Shown in pieces: positions 1 through 9,238 of a stretch of DNA of 64,000 nt (the first letter of the stretch is position 1; each line of letters opens with the position of its first letter). The DNA lies in contig OZ241871.1 of NCBI GenBank assembly GCA_965202955.1, positions 4,464,001-4,528,000 on the forward strand. The letters are read 5' to 3'. The translations under genes were made by a program, and so were the position numbers. The stretch comes from Bin5 sp034422415. GTDB lineage: Bacteria > Chloroflexota > Anaerolineae > Caldilineales > Caldilineaceae. The notes below the pieces were generated by a model that had not been told where the DNA came from, did no database searches, and was given only the letters and a program-made list of their open reading frames with translations.

Positions 1-1
1 C

Positions 2-1117
2 CCCGAGCAATCAGAAACAGACTCTGTTCAGAATGCGACTTCTGGACAGACTGAGGACTGGGAAAGAGACGCGTCCGGACGGGAAGGTCACTCTGACGGC
101 GAACCGGCGTTCGGTGAACCGGTTTTTTCTCCGGAAGAGCCCATTCCGGAGCCGGCAGAACCAGTGTTTTCCACCGACCCGGAACCGGACCTGCCAGGTG
201 ACTCTGATGCCGATTCGTCAGGATCACCAGAACCGGAGTTTCATTTCGATTCGGGCGGCATACAGGACGCTGACTTTCGGCCTGTGGCGGACGCCGCCGA
301 GCCTAATTTCGGACAGGATGGAGAAGAGGCTGTTTCCCTGCAGGACGGGATGTACCAGGAACCGCCAGAAACATCCGACGGGCAGTCCTCAGTGGAGGCT
401 CCGGCCTTCGAGGATGCCTCGGACGATGAACCAGCCTTTGGATCGGTCTTGGAGGCAGAAACGTTTGACGGGGCCGCTTCCGAAGAGGACGGGAACGCAG
501 CGGAAGGCTGGGTGAATATCTCGCCGGACTCGGAAATGTCGGTCGAGCCCCTTCCTGAAAAGGAATATAATTTATTTGAAGAAACGCCCGCCGCCGATGT
601 CGCGATGACACCGCCGCCGCGCCGCAAGCTCGGCCGCACCGGCCCTGTCTGGGTGTTAGGCGGCATTGTACTCGTTATTATTGCAGGTCTTGTGTGGCTG
701 GCAATCTCACTGCTGACGGGCGCGCCGGAAGAGGTCACGCAGACCGTGGCCGAACCGACCGTGGAGCAGGTGGAAGAGGCGGCGCCGACTACACCGCCGC
801 CGACTGCGTCGCCAGGCCCGCAGCCCACACCGACTCGGGTCCTGTTGCCTGTCTTGAGCAATGTTATCGTTGGCGGTACCGAGGGGCAGGGTGTAATGTT
901 GCGCCAGGAACCGAATGTGAACGGCACGTTTATCACAATTATCAAAGAGGGGGAACAGGCAATCGTCTTGGAACCGGAGCCGGCGGACGAACAGTACCCT
1001 GTCGATGCAGATGGCTTCCTGTGGTATCGCATACGGGTACCCGGCCAGTTGGACGAGGACGAAAATCCCCTGGTCGGCTGGAGCGCGTCTAATTTCTTTA
1101 TCATGGATGAACAATGA
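2..1117 (+). CDS. Membrane-anchored acidic protein with C-terminal SH3-like domain (5' partial)
   Basis: The frame is open from the window edge, so the start lies upstream. About 371 codons are visible. The first ~200 residues are very acidic and rich in Pro/Glu/Asp/Ser, probably disordered. One strong membrane segment follows (about codons 216-238, VWVLGGIVLVIIAGLVWLAI), preceded by a basic RRKLGR stretch, which predicts N-in topology. After a Pro/Thr-rich linker (TPPPTASPGPQPTPTR) comes a ~90-residue domain with a bacterial SH3-like look (GVMLRQEPN ... DGFLWYRIRV ... VGWSASNFF). SH3b domains usually bind cell-wall or protein ligands, so an envelope role is inferred. The exact function is unknown. 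Confidence 0.7.
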   Translation, partial: PEQSETDSVQNATSGQTEDWERDASGREGHSDGEPAFGEPVFSPEEPIPEPAEPVFSTDPEPDLPGDSDADSSGSPEPEFHFDSGGIQDADFRPVADAAEPNFGQDGEEAVSLQDGMYQEPPETSDGQSSVEAPAFEDASDDEPAFGSVLEAETFDGAASEEDGNAAEGWVNISPDSEMSVEPLPEKEYNLFEETPAADVAMTPPPRRKLGRTGPVWVLGGIVLVIIAGLVWLAISLLTGAPEEVTQTVAEPTVEQVEEAAPTTPPPTASPGPQPTPTRVLLPVLSNVIVGGTEGQGVMLRQEPNVNGTFITIIKEGEQAIVLEPEPADEQYPVDADGFLWYRIRVPGQLDEDENPLVGWSASNFFIMDEQ

Positions 1118-1224
1118 ATTTATTTTCGCATAGACATAAAAGGCACCAACTAAACATACTCATTTATACCTTTCCACCAACCTCCACGCTTCAGCATTCT
1201 GCGTAGCCGCTACTCTCCTCTTAA

Positions 1225-3284
1225 ATGGAAAAGACTCGAAAGCGGGTCGAAGACCTGCGCCATTCGATACTGCATCACCAGCACCGGTACTACGTTCTCG
1301 ACGATCCTGAGATCGGTGATACCGAATTTGACGCGCTCTTGCGCGAGCTGCAAACGCTGGAAGCGGCGAACCCGGACCTGGCCGACCCAAACAGCCCGAC
1401 GGTGCGCGTCGGCGGCGCGGTCGCTGATCGATTCGAAAAGGTGGAGCACCAGGTCCCCGTACTGAGCCTGGCAAACGCGTTCGGCGAGGAGGACCTTCGC
1501 AGGTGGCGCGAGCGAATCCTGCGTCTGCTGCCGGAGGATGAGCAGACGGACCTCGCATACGTCGTCGAGCCGAAGTTTGACGGCCTGACGGTGGTCCTCA
1601 CTACGAGGACGGCCGTTTTTCGCTGGGCGCGACGCGCGGCGACGGCGAAGTTGGCGAGAATATTACGCCCAACCTGAGGACGGTGCATCAGCTGCCGTTG
1701 CAGATTCCTGTAGAGGGCCAAGCCGGCGAAGTCACGGCAGCATCGCTTTCTGCACCGCGGCGTCTGATCCTGAGGGGAGAAGTCTACGTGGAGGAGGAGG
1801 CGTTTTCGGCGTTCAACCGGTCGCAGGAGGAGAAGGGTGAGCGTACCTACGCCAATCCGCGCAATTTCGCGGCCGGATCGCTGCGCCTGCTTGACAGCAG
1901 TATCAGCGCCGGGCGGCCTTTGAAGCTGTGGGCCTACCAGACTTTCTTGATGGAAGGCGACGGAGATGCGCCGCACTCGCACTGGGAGTCACTCGATCGC
2001 TTGAGGGCTTACGGCTTCCCCGTCTGTGTCGAATCGCGGCGGTTCAACGACGGGGAGTGGGAGGAGCTGGTCCAATTTGTCTCAGATTGGAACGAGCTCC
2101 GCGAGCGTCTGCCCTATGAGTTGGACGGCATGGTCGTCAAGGTGGATAGTCTCGACCATCAGGAGCTGTTGGGCTTCACCGGCAAGGATCCCCGCTGGGC
2201 AGTCGCGTTCAAGTCTGGCGGCGAGGAGGCAACCACCAGACTGCTGGAAATCGGCGTTAAGGTCGGGCGTACAGGCGCGATTACCCCTAATGCGGTGTTG
2301 GAGCCTGTCGCCATCGGCGGCGTCACGGTCCAGGCTGCGACTCTGCACAACGCCGATTACGTCGAGGAGCTGGACATTCGCCTCGGCGACACGGTCCTGG
2401 TGAAGCGGGCCGGGGATGTGATCCCCAAGGTGCTGCGGCCACTGACCGAACTGCGGGACGGCAGCGAAACGGAGTGGCAGATGCCAGCGGTCTGTCCCGC
2501 GTGCGGCGAACCGGTCGAGCGGCCACCGGGGGAGGCGGCCACCTACTGTGTCAACAACGCCTGCCCGGACCAACTAGTTCGCAAGGTCGAGTATTTCGTG
2601 TCACGCGGGGCGATGGACATCGCTGGGTTTGGGTCGAAGCAGGCAGAGCTGTTTGTCGAAGAGAGCTATGTCCGCACGCTGGCAGACATCTACCGGCTGC
2701 CCTGGGAGCGCATCGAAGAACTGGAAGGCTATGCAGACAAAAGAGTCGAGAACCTGCGCCTCAGCGTCGAGGAGAGCAAGAGCAGGGGGGCGACCCGTCT
2801 GCTGACCGCGCTTGGGATTCGCTTTGTCGGCTCTGTGGTGGCCGAGCTGTTGATGGCAGAGTTCGACTCGCTCCACGACCTGATAGAGGCGGGCGTGGAG
2901 ACGCTTGGCGAAATCGAAGGCGTCGGCCCTAAGATCGCCGAAGCGGTCGCTTCCTATTTCGCGCTGGAGCCGAACCGGGCGCTTGTGCAGGCGTTTGCTG
3001 ACCTCGGCGTCGATCTGACTGCCCCACGCCGCGATCGGGGCGACGCGGCTGATGCGCAGCCTTTCACGGGCAAGATCTTTGTCATTACCGGAACGTTGCC
3101 GACCATGAGCCGCAATGAGGCAAAGGCGCGTATCGAGGCGTGGGGCGGCAAGGTCACGAGCAGCGTCAGCAGCAAGACTGATTTTCTGCTCGCCGGCGAG
3201 AAGGCAGGCAGCAAATTAGCAAAGGCGCAACAGCTCGGGGTCCGGGTCCTTTCGGAAGAGGAGTTGCTGGCGGGCGGCGCGTAG
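1225..3284 (+). CDS. ligA: NAD-dependent DNA ligase LigA, interrupted by a -1 frameshift
   Basis: LigA seals nicks during replication and repair using NAD+. The first part (from ATG 1225) carries the Ia and adenylation domains, including the KxDG active site (Lys near residue 117, context EPKFDG). The frame is lost near 1597-1602, where restoring one base (CTCAC to CTCCAC) gives HYEDGRFSLGATRGDGEVGEN, the expected family sequence. The second part (to 3284) continues in another frame with the OB fold, a four-Cys zinc finger (CPAC ... CVNNAC), helix-hairpin-helix repeats and a C-terminal BRCT domain (FVITGTLPTMSR). The joined length of about 686 residues is normal for LigA. Because LigA is essential in most bacteria, an assembly error is as likely as a real mutation. 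As written it would be annotated as a frameshifted gene. Confidence 0.93.
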
Positions 3285-3383
3285 ACTGGGAAGAGTGGAT
3301 TGCAGCCGAACGAAACGGCGGCAAAGATAACGCGCGTGACAAACGCTAATGGCCAATTCACGGCAGATTCGATAGAATCAACT

Positions 3384-4184
3384 ATGTCGACCAATGATGC
3401 GCCGCCGGCTGGCGGGGTAGAGTCGTCCGACAGCGAAGCGGCGGGCGCGTTGCAGCCTGAATTGGCGGTGCTGCAGATGCTGCGAGAGGGTGCTGCGTTG
3501 GCCTCGGATGGGGACCTGGCTGCGGCTGCGCAACGGTACGCTGAGGCGGCCGACGCGGCATCCGAAATGCAAGATCCCGCCGGCTACGGTCGCGCGATGG
3601 CGCAGTTGGCCGCGCTGGAAGAGTCTCGCGACTCAATCGAGCGGGCCTTCGGCTGCAATCGGCGGGCGCAGGAGGTTTTCCTCGAAATCGGGGATGGAGC
3701 GGGGCTGGTGCAGACGTTCCGCGTCGACGGATTCCTGCACTTGCGGACAGGAGATTTCACGGCCGCCGCGACTTCGTTTGGCAAGGCAGTTGCGCTTGCC
3801 CTCCAACACGATGGGGGAATGGCGCTGGCGACGCTCGACCAGATGGTGCCGGTCGCCAGACACCTTGTAGAATCTGACGAGCTTCCCGCGCTGCTTCCCT
3901 TGGGCGCTTCGCTGAAGGCGGCGGTGGAGAGCGCGGAATCGGTGCAGTCGCCTGAATTGCGCGGGTTTTCCGAGTTGGCGGCGACTGTTGGTGGCGCGCT
4001 GGCGCCGTTGGCCGTGCTCGCCGAGGAGCCGGAGCTGGCAGCGGAACAAAGGAGAAAACTTGCGGTGCGGGCCACTCATCAAGCCTGGATGATCGACGCC
4101 CTGACGAGAAAGCGATGGGCCCTGGCCGAGCTTGTGAAGGAAACGTTGCAGACCAAACTGAACTTTCATGAAGATTTGGACTGA
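3384..4184 (+). CDS. Hypothetical protein with TPR-like helical repeats
   Basis: 266 residues from ATG 3384; an in-frame TTG at 3300 would add 28 residues of poor character, so the ATG is preferred. The sequence is Ala/Leu/Glu-rich and helical. It has repeats resembling tetratricopeptide units (AQRYAEAADAASEMQDPAGYGRAMAQLAALEE, then AFGCNRRAQEVFLEIGD and FTAAATSFGKAVALALQ). TPR proteins act as protein-interaction scaffolds. It ends only 5 nt before the CpXC-domain gene, so the two are probably co-translated and may work together. No signal peptide or membrane segment is seen. Function unknown. Confidence 0.7.
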   Translation: MSTNDAPPAGGVESSDSEAAGALQPELAVLQMLREGAALASDGDLAAAAQRYAEAADAASEMQDPAGYGRAMAQLAALEESRDSIERAFGCNRRAQEVFLEIGDGAGLVQTFRVDGFLHLRTGDFTAAATSFGKAVALALQHDGGMALATLDQMVPVARHLVESDELPALLPLGASLKAAVESAESVQSPELRGFSELAATVGGALAPLAVLAEEPELAAEQRRKLAVRATHQAWMIDALTRKRWALAELVKETLQTKLNFHEDLD

Positions 4185-4189
4185 CAGTC

Positions 4190-5770
4190 ATGACTGAAAT
4201 CTGGACACCCGGCAGCCCGCCACCGTCTCAACCGTCTGGTGGCATTGAACTTCCTAAAGGGTTTTCGACCTCGCGTCGCCAAGAAGAGGAAGTGCCGGAT
4301 TCGACAACCGAAGACCAGCTCCCTGAACAGCCCGCTACCCAGGAAGAGGAGACGCCTGCGCCCGCGCCTGACGGCGCGCAGGCAGTTGAGCGGCCGCAGC
4401 AGCCCGAATTGGACCTGTTGTTTCCGCCCGCCGGCGTGCAGGTGAATTGCCCCGGGTGCGGCGTCGCCTACACGGCAGCAGTCTTCACAATCGTCGATTT
4501 CGGCGCCAACCCGGAGCTCAAGCCGATGGTCCTTGGCGGCCAGATTAATACGGCTGTTTGCAGCGCCTGTGGCGCCGGAGGTCCGCTTAGCGTGCCTTTG
4601 ATGGTCCACGATCCCGAACACGAGTTTTTGGGCGTTGTCATCCCCGGCCAGGCGCGCATTGACGACATGCAGCTGCAGAAGACTATCGGCGACATGAGCC
4701 AGGCCCTGATGGGGCGCCTGCCCTCTGAACAGCGGCGCGGCTATATGCTCCAGCCACAGCAGTTCTTCGAATGGGACTCGTTGATGGAGAAGCTGTGGGG
4801 ATTTGAAGGCGTAACGCCGGAGATGCTTCGCCGCCGCCGCGAGCAGTCCGATCTTATCGGGAGTCTCATTCGCCTGGGCAGCGATGAATCGGCCATGCAG
4901 CTGGTCGTAGAACGCAACAAGGGCCTGGTAGATTCGAGCTTTTTCGTCCTCTTGAGCCAGGTAATCAACGCTCTTTCCGCCGAAGGTCAGTCGGAGCAAC
5001 TAGAGGCCATTCTGAACCTGCGCCAGGCCTTGATGGAGACTACAGAGGCTGGCAAGGAACTCAAAGCGCTCGAAGTGCGGGTCCAGGATGCGTTGGACAA
5101 GATTGGGCCGGGAACGACACGCGAGGATCTGCTTACGCTTCTCATGGATTACTGGCTCGAGGGCGAGAGCGGCGAGGCCATTGCTTCCGCCGTCCTCAGC
5201 GCCGCAGCCCAACTAACCGACTACCAATTCCTCCTCGGCCTCGCCGACCGACTTGAACGGTCCGACGATCCCGAAGAACGTTCCGCCCTGATTGCCATTC
5301 GCGAACGCGTTGTCGAAATCGGCGAGCAGCGCAGCCAGAGCCAACAGGCGGCCGCGCAACAGGTCCAGGCCGTCCTGCAGAAGGTTCTTCAAGCCCCCGA
5401 CACCGACGCGGCCCTGCAGGAAAATGCAGACCAGATCGACGAGATGTTTCTCGCAGTTCTGGCATCCAACATCCAGCAGGCAGAGCAGAGCAAAGCCACC
5501 TTCGCCGTGCAAAGACTGCGCGTGATATACCAGAAGGCGCTCGCGATTGTCGAAGAGAGGCTGCCTCCCGAGTTGAGGCTTCTCAACCGCCTGCTCGCCG
5601 CGCCCGATGAAGGCGCACTGCGCCGCCTCCTGCAGGAGCACCGCGCCGATCTTTCACAGGAATTCGTCGGCGCCTTGAAATCACTTGAAGAACGCTTCAG
5701 CGGCGAGGGAAACACCGCGCTGGCAAACCGAGTCAAGAGCATTCGCGGGCAGGTCGCGCTTCTGCTCTAA
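4190..5770 (+). CDS. CpXC-domain protein
   Basis: 526 residues from ATG 4190. The first ~80 residues are a Pro/Glu-rich disordered tail. A CpXC-like zinc-binding domain follows, with paired Cys at about residues 86/89 (NCPGCG) and 124/127 (CSACG), followed by a hydrophobic strand region (LSVPLMVHDPEHEFLGVVIP). The remaining ~350 residues are helical and rich in Leu/Gln/Glu, with repeats of the type LLEEHRADLSQEFVGALKSLEERF; coiled coil or solenoid is likely. CpXC proteins are widespread but uncharacterised. It lies immediately downstream of the TPR-like gene (5-nt gap), which supports a shared role. No enzyme motif is seen. Confidence 0.8.
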   Translation: MTEIWTPGSPPPSQPSGGIELPKGFSTSRRQEEEVPDSTTEDQLPEQPATQEEETPAPAPDGAQAVERPQQPELDLLFPPAGVQVNCPGCGVAYTAAVFTIVDFGANPELKPMVLGGQINTAVCSACGAGGPLSVPLMVHDPEHEFLGVVIPGQARIDDMQLQKTIGDMSQALMGRLPSEQRRGYMLQPQQFFEWDSLMEKLWGFEGVTPEMLRRRREQSDLIGSLIRLGSDESAMQLVVERNKGLVDSSFFVLLSQVINALSAEGQSEQLEAILNLRQALMETTEAGKELKALEVRVQDALDKIGPGTTREDLLTLLMDYWLEGESGEAIASAVLSAAAQLTDYQFLLGLADRLERSDDPEERSALIAIRERVVEIGEQRSQSQQAAAQQVQAVLQKVLQAPDTDAALQENADQIDEMFLAVLASNIQQAEQSKATFAVQRLRVIYQKALAIVEERLPPELRLLNRLLAAPDEGALRRLLQEHRADLSQEFVGALKSLEERFSGEGNTALANRVKSIRGQVALLL

Positions 5771-5818
5771 GCAGTCCATCCCGGTCTCCGAGGCAAGTCG
5801 CACAGGCCAACAAGGCTA

Positions 5819-7069
5819 ATGACTGACTCCAAGAATGTCGCAGCCGAGCTTGTAACCTCCGGCACCGAAATCCTCCTCGGCGATATCGTCGACACGAACG
5901 CAGCCTGGATCGCACAGCAGCTACGTGAAATCGGCGTCAATCTGTACTACAAGACGACCGTCGGCGATAACGAACCGCGCCTTCGAGGGGTGCTGGAGAC
6001 AGCCTTGGCCCGCAGCGATGTGGTTCTCATTACGGGCGGACTAGGACCGACAGCCGACGACATCACCCGCGATGCAATTGCAAACGCCACCGGCTGTCCG
6101 CTCGAACGCCACCCGGACATCGAAGCCAATCTGCGCGAACGGTTCGCCCGCTGGGGCTATCGCCAGATGAGTGAAAACAACCTGCGCCAGGCTCTGATCC
6201 CTGAATCGGCGACAGTGCTCGAAAACCCGGTCGGCACGGCGCCAGGGTTCGTCACCAGTGACCGCCGCCACGGACGAGACGGCAAGGTTATCGCCATGCC
6301 GGGCGTTCCCCGCGAAATGAAGCGCATGATGAATGATCTCGTGCTGCCCTTACTGCGCGAGTTGACAGGCGGCGTGGGCGTCATTCGCCGCCGCATTCTG
6401 CGGACCGTCGGCATCGGCGAGAGCAATCTGGACGCCGAACTGGGCGACCTGATGAACAGCGCCAATCCGACAATGGGCCTCGCGGCACATCTCGGGCAGG
6501 CCGACGTCCGCATCGCGGCGCGTGCCGAAACCGTAAGCGATGCCGAACAGATGCTGGACGAAATGGAAGAGCGCGTGCGCGCAGTAATCGGCGAATATGT
6601 CTACAGCACGACACCCGAAGAGACGGTTGAATCGGTGCTGGCGCAGCTGCTCGTCCAGGCCGAGGCGCAGGTCGCGCTGCTCGAGACGATGACCGGCGGC
6701 GCCATCGCCGAGCGCATGCGAAACGGGGCCGGCCCGGAGGAGACCCGTATTTGCGTGGTCGACGAGCCGTCCCAGGAGACGAAAAGGCTGCTCGACAGCC
6801 CGCCGCAGGGCGATGTGGCCAGAGAGCTGGCCCTACACTTGCGTGACGAATTCGGGGCGTCTCACGGCCTTGCCGTGATCACCAGCGGCAGCCCAGATGA
6901 GTCTTTCCATTCCAACCAGGGGGGCGAGACCTGGATCGGCTGCGCCGGTCCGAATCGCGCCGAGGTCGTGCGCTTTCCCTTCGGCGGTGCAGACCGTCTG
7001 ACCAATGCGTGGGTTGGCAACAGGGCGATGGACCTGCTCCGCCGCATCTTGGTTGACATTGACGTGTAG
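5819..7069 (+). CDS. cinA: CinA-like protein (MoCF-biosynthesis domain plus divergent CinA C-terminal domain)
   Basis: 416 residues. The N-terminal half is a molybdopterin-binding/MoCF-type domain (GTEILLGDIVDTNAAWIAQQL, TGGLGPTADDITRDAIA, GVPREMKRMM). The C-terminal ~150 residues align with the CinA/PncC amidohydrolase domain, which in characterised members deamidates nicotinamide mononucleotide. In CinA the domain opens with E-S-x-T-G-G; here it reads ETMTGG, so the conserved Ser is Thr. This may change or abolish deamidase activity. Start: ATG 5819, 48 nt after the CpXC gene. CinA-type proteins recycle pyridine nucleotides and, in some species, are linked to competence. Confidence 0.88.
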   Translation: MTDSKNVAAELVTSGTEILLGDIVDTNAAWIAQQLREIGVNLYYKTTVGDNEPRLRGVLETALARSDVVLITGGLGPTADDITRDAIANATGCPLERHPDIEANLRERFARWGYRQMSENNLRQALIPESATVLENPVGTAPGFVTSDRRHGRDGKVIAMPGVPREMKRMMNDLVLPLLRELTGGVGVIRRRILRTVGIGESNLDAELGDLMNSANPTMGLAAHLGQADVRIAARAETVSDAEQMLDEMEERVRAVIGEYVYSTTPEETVESVLAQLLVQAEAQVALLETMTGGAIAERMRNGAGPEETRICVVDEPSQETKRLLDSPPQGDVARELALHLRDEFGASHGLAVITSGSPDESFHSNQGGETWIGCAGPNRAEVVRFPFGGADRLTNAWVGNRAMDLLRRILVDIDV

Positions 7070-7233
7070 CAAAAGGGGCTGCTCAACTCTGGGGCCAGGA
7101 GAAAGGAGGAGCAACAACCGATCCAACTCCCCTCTTCTCTCTTCTCAACCTCTCTTTGTCCCCTTCGGAGTAGAAACGGAGCACAGGCGAATCCATTGCT
7201 TTTCGTCCTGTGTCTCCGAGGTGCAATTCGGCA

Positions 7234-8541
7234 ATGAGCATCAAGCGTTACCTTCCGGTTCCACTCCGGTACTCGCGGAAAGTACTGCATCGCGGCCTTC
7301 CCGCCTTTGTTCGCCCTTATCTGTTGCTTATTTTCGGCAGCGCGATCCTGCTCAGCTTCGTCGTGGTCAGCTCAGACGTGACGGGCGGCGAGAACGGGAC
7401 GGTGGAGGTCGCGCATTCGGAGGATGTCCTTGCGGACAAAGCGCCCGAACAGCGGTCCGACCGGTTCCCTGTACGGCAGCCAATCCACGAGCCGCAAGTG
7501 CAGATCGAAGTCGAGGCCACACCTACAGCCACGGCAACCGAGACGCCAGCGCCAACGGCAACGCCTGTGCCAACAGCCACGAACACTCCGCATCCGACGC
7601 CGGAGGTCGACGACCTTGGTGCGACGACAACTGTCCTGATCCTGGGCAGCGACAGAAGGCCGGACCAGCCCAACTGGCGCACCGACGTCATCATGCTGAT
7701 GTTGTTGAATCCGGAGCTTGGCGAGGCGGCGGTTATTTCCTTCCCGCGCGACATGTACGTCGACCACATTCCCGGTCACCTACCCAACCGCATCAATGTC
7801 ATCGACTATCTGGGCGAGATGGACGCGCCGGGGGGCGGCGGTCCTGCGCTGCTGATCTCGATCCTGGAGCAGCGGCTCAACATCGAAATCGATCACTATG
7901 TGCGGTTCCAGTTTGGCGGTTTTACGAAGCTGATTGACGAGTTGGGGGGGCTCAGGATCTATGTTGACTGTTACCTGTACGAGTACTACCCGGAGGAGGG
8001 CATCTATCTGAACCTGCCTCCGGGGGAACATCTGCTGAGCGGGCAGCAGGCGCTCAGTTATGTACGCAGCCGCCGTTCGGGCGGCGGGGACCTGGAGCGG
8101 GCCCGGCGGCAGCAGCGAGTCGTGTGGGCGCTTCGCAAGCAGTTTTCGGACCTCGATTGGAACATGGTCCTGCAAGGCGTAAGGCTGTACGAGACAATGC
8201 GTTATACGGTTGACACCGACGTGGGAATTTTGGACGCGCTCAAGTACGCCCGTTTTGGCCTGTCTCTGAATGAGACAAACGTGAAGGGGATGGTGCTGGG
8301 GGAGCCGGCGTTGACTGCGGCCGTACGCCAGAATATGTATGTCTTCCTGGTGGACTGGATCTATGTCTCCACAGAAATCCGGCGCGTCTTCGACCGGCCG
8401 CCTCTGATCGACACCAATACTGCGCTCAGTCCCAACCGGCCGAAGCCCGCTGAAGGCGGCGGCGAAGATGCCGTAACCCGGCCCGAATGCCCTTCGGTCG
8501 GGGCTTATAACCCCGATTGGCGATCTCTCAGCGCGCGGTAG
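7234..8541 (+). CDS. LytR-CpsA-Psr (LCP) family protein
   Basis: 435 residues from ATG 7234 (an in-frame GTG at 7210 is an alternative). A single N-terminal membrane segment (LLLIFGSAILLSFVVVSS) is followed by a Thr/Pro/Ala-rich linker and the LCP catalytic domain. Family landmarks are LILGSDRR, the Arg/Asp-rich stretch SFPRDMYVDHIPG, a YVRFQFGGFTKLIDELGG segment and HLLSGQQALSYVRSRRSGGGDLERARRQQ. LCP enzymes transfer glycopolymers from lipid carriers to peptidoglycan or other acceptors outside the membrane. A 6-bp hairpin (8498-8516) sits within the last codons. The gene converges with the methyltransferase gene 16 nt further on. Confidence 0.9.
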   Translation: MSIKRYLPVPLRYSRKVLHRGLPAFVRPYLLLIFGSAILLSFVVVSSDVTGGENGTVEVAHSEDVLADKAPEQRSDRFPVRQPIHEPQVQIEVEATPTATATETPAPTATPVPTATNTPHPTPEVDDLGATTTVLILGSDRRPDQPNWRTDVIMLMLLNPELGEAAVISFPRDMYVDHIPGHLPNRINVIDYLGEMDAPGGGGPALLISILEQRLNIEIDHYVRFQFGGFTKLIDELGGLRIYVDCYLYEYYPEEGIYLNLPPGEHLLSGQQALSYVRSRRSGGGDLERARRQQRVVWALRKQFSDLDWNMVLQGVRLYETMRYTVDTDVGILDALKYARFGLSLNETNVKGMVLGEPALTAAVRQNMYVFLVDWIYVSTEIRRVFDRPPLIDTNTALSPNRPKPAEGGGEDAVTRPECPSVGAYNPDWRSLSAR

Positions 8542-8557
8542 GCGCACAAGCAGGCCC

Positions 8558-9190
8558 TCAGCGCTTCTGCATCAGATACCAGCGGGAGCGCCGTGCGTTG
8601 TGCGTGGAAGGTACCCCCATTTCTTCAGCCAGAACCGCCATTTCATCCCCAAACAGCGCCGCCACCTCGCCCTCGTACATGCCGCGTGCACTGGGCCCTT
8701 CGGAGGTCTCCCGATCGAAGACATATAGGTGATAGTATGCCCCTGCGGCCAGGGCGCGGCAGACGCCTTTGGCATAAGCCGGCCGGTCCGAGTCCGGCAG
8801 GCTGTGAAGGCAGCCGATGTCGAGCGCGTAGATGGCCCCCAGTCGGCCGACGGGCAGGCGTCCGACATGGGCCTGGACAAACGTGGCGCTCCCGCCGGGT
8901 GGGAAGGACCCGTCTGTGCCGTCTGCAAGCAGTCGATTGTGCGCCAGCCGCAACGCCTGTCCTGAGAGTTCGAACCCGATGGCGCGCAGGCCCTGGCGCG
9001 CCAGAAAGAGCGTGTTCAGGCCGGTGCCGCAGCCGAGATCGAGCGCAAACGCGCCGGGGAAGGGAGGGGTCCTTTCCTTCCAGAAACTCTGCACCTCCGG
9101 CGGCGTAATGCCTGTGTCCCAGGGCGTCTGCCCGCTGCGGTAGCGGGCATCCCAGTGGGCGCGAAGTTCGCTCTCTTCTTGTGGGGCCAT
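8558..9190 (-). CDS. Class I SAM-dependent methyltransferase (thiopurine methyltransferase-like)
   Basis: 210 residues. The N-terminus HWDARYRSGQTPWDTGITPPEV is typical of the TPMT/tellurite-resistance methyltransferase group. The SAM-binding motif I is ALDLGCGTGLNTLFLA, followed by an acidic motif II (IGFELSGQALRLA) and motif IV (IYALDIGCLHSLPD). The substrate is not predictable; members act on thiols, metalloids or halides. It lies at the 3' end of a minus-strand run after the alpha/beta hydrolase, 48 nt away. No signal peptide is present, so it is cytoplasmic. Confidence 0.85.
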   Translation of the reverse strand: MAPQEESELRAHWDARYRSGQTPWDTGITPPEVQSFWKERTPPFPGAFALDLGCGTGLNTLFLARQGLRAIGFELSGQALRLAHNRLLADGTDGSFPPGGSATFVQAHVGRLPVGRLGAIYALDIGCLHSLPDSDRPAYAKGVCRALAAGAYYHLYVFDRETSEGPSARGMYEGEVAALFGDEMAVLAEEMGVPSTHNARRSRWYLMQKR

Positions 9191-9238
9191 GGGTTGTCTC
9201 GAATGAGGCGGGCGGAAGCAAGTGAATAGAGCTGGCGG

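Noticed and set aside
8498..8516. TCGGGG/CCCCGA hairpin in the last codons of the LCP gene
   Set aside because: Stem is only 6 bp and overlaps coding sequence with no T run, so it is not called as a terminator.
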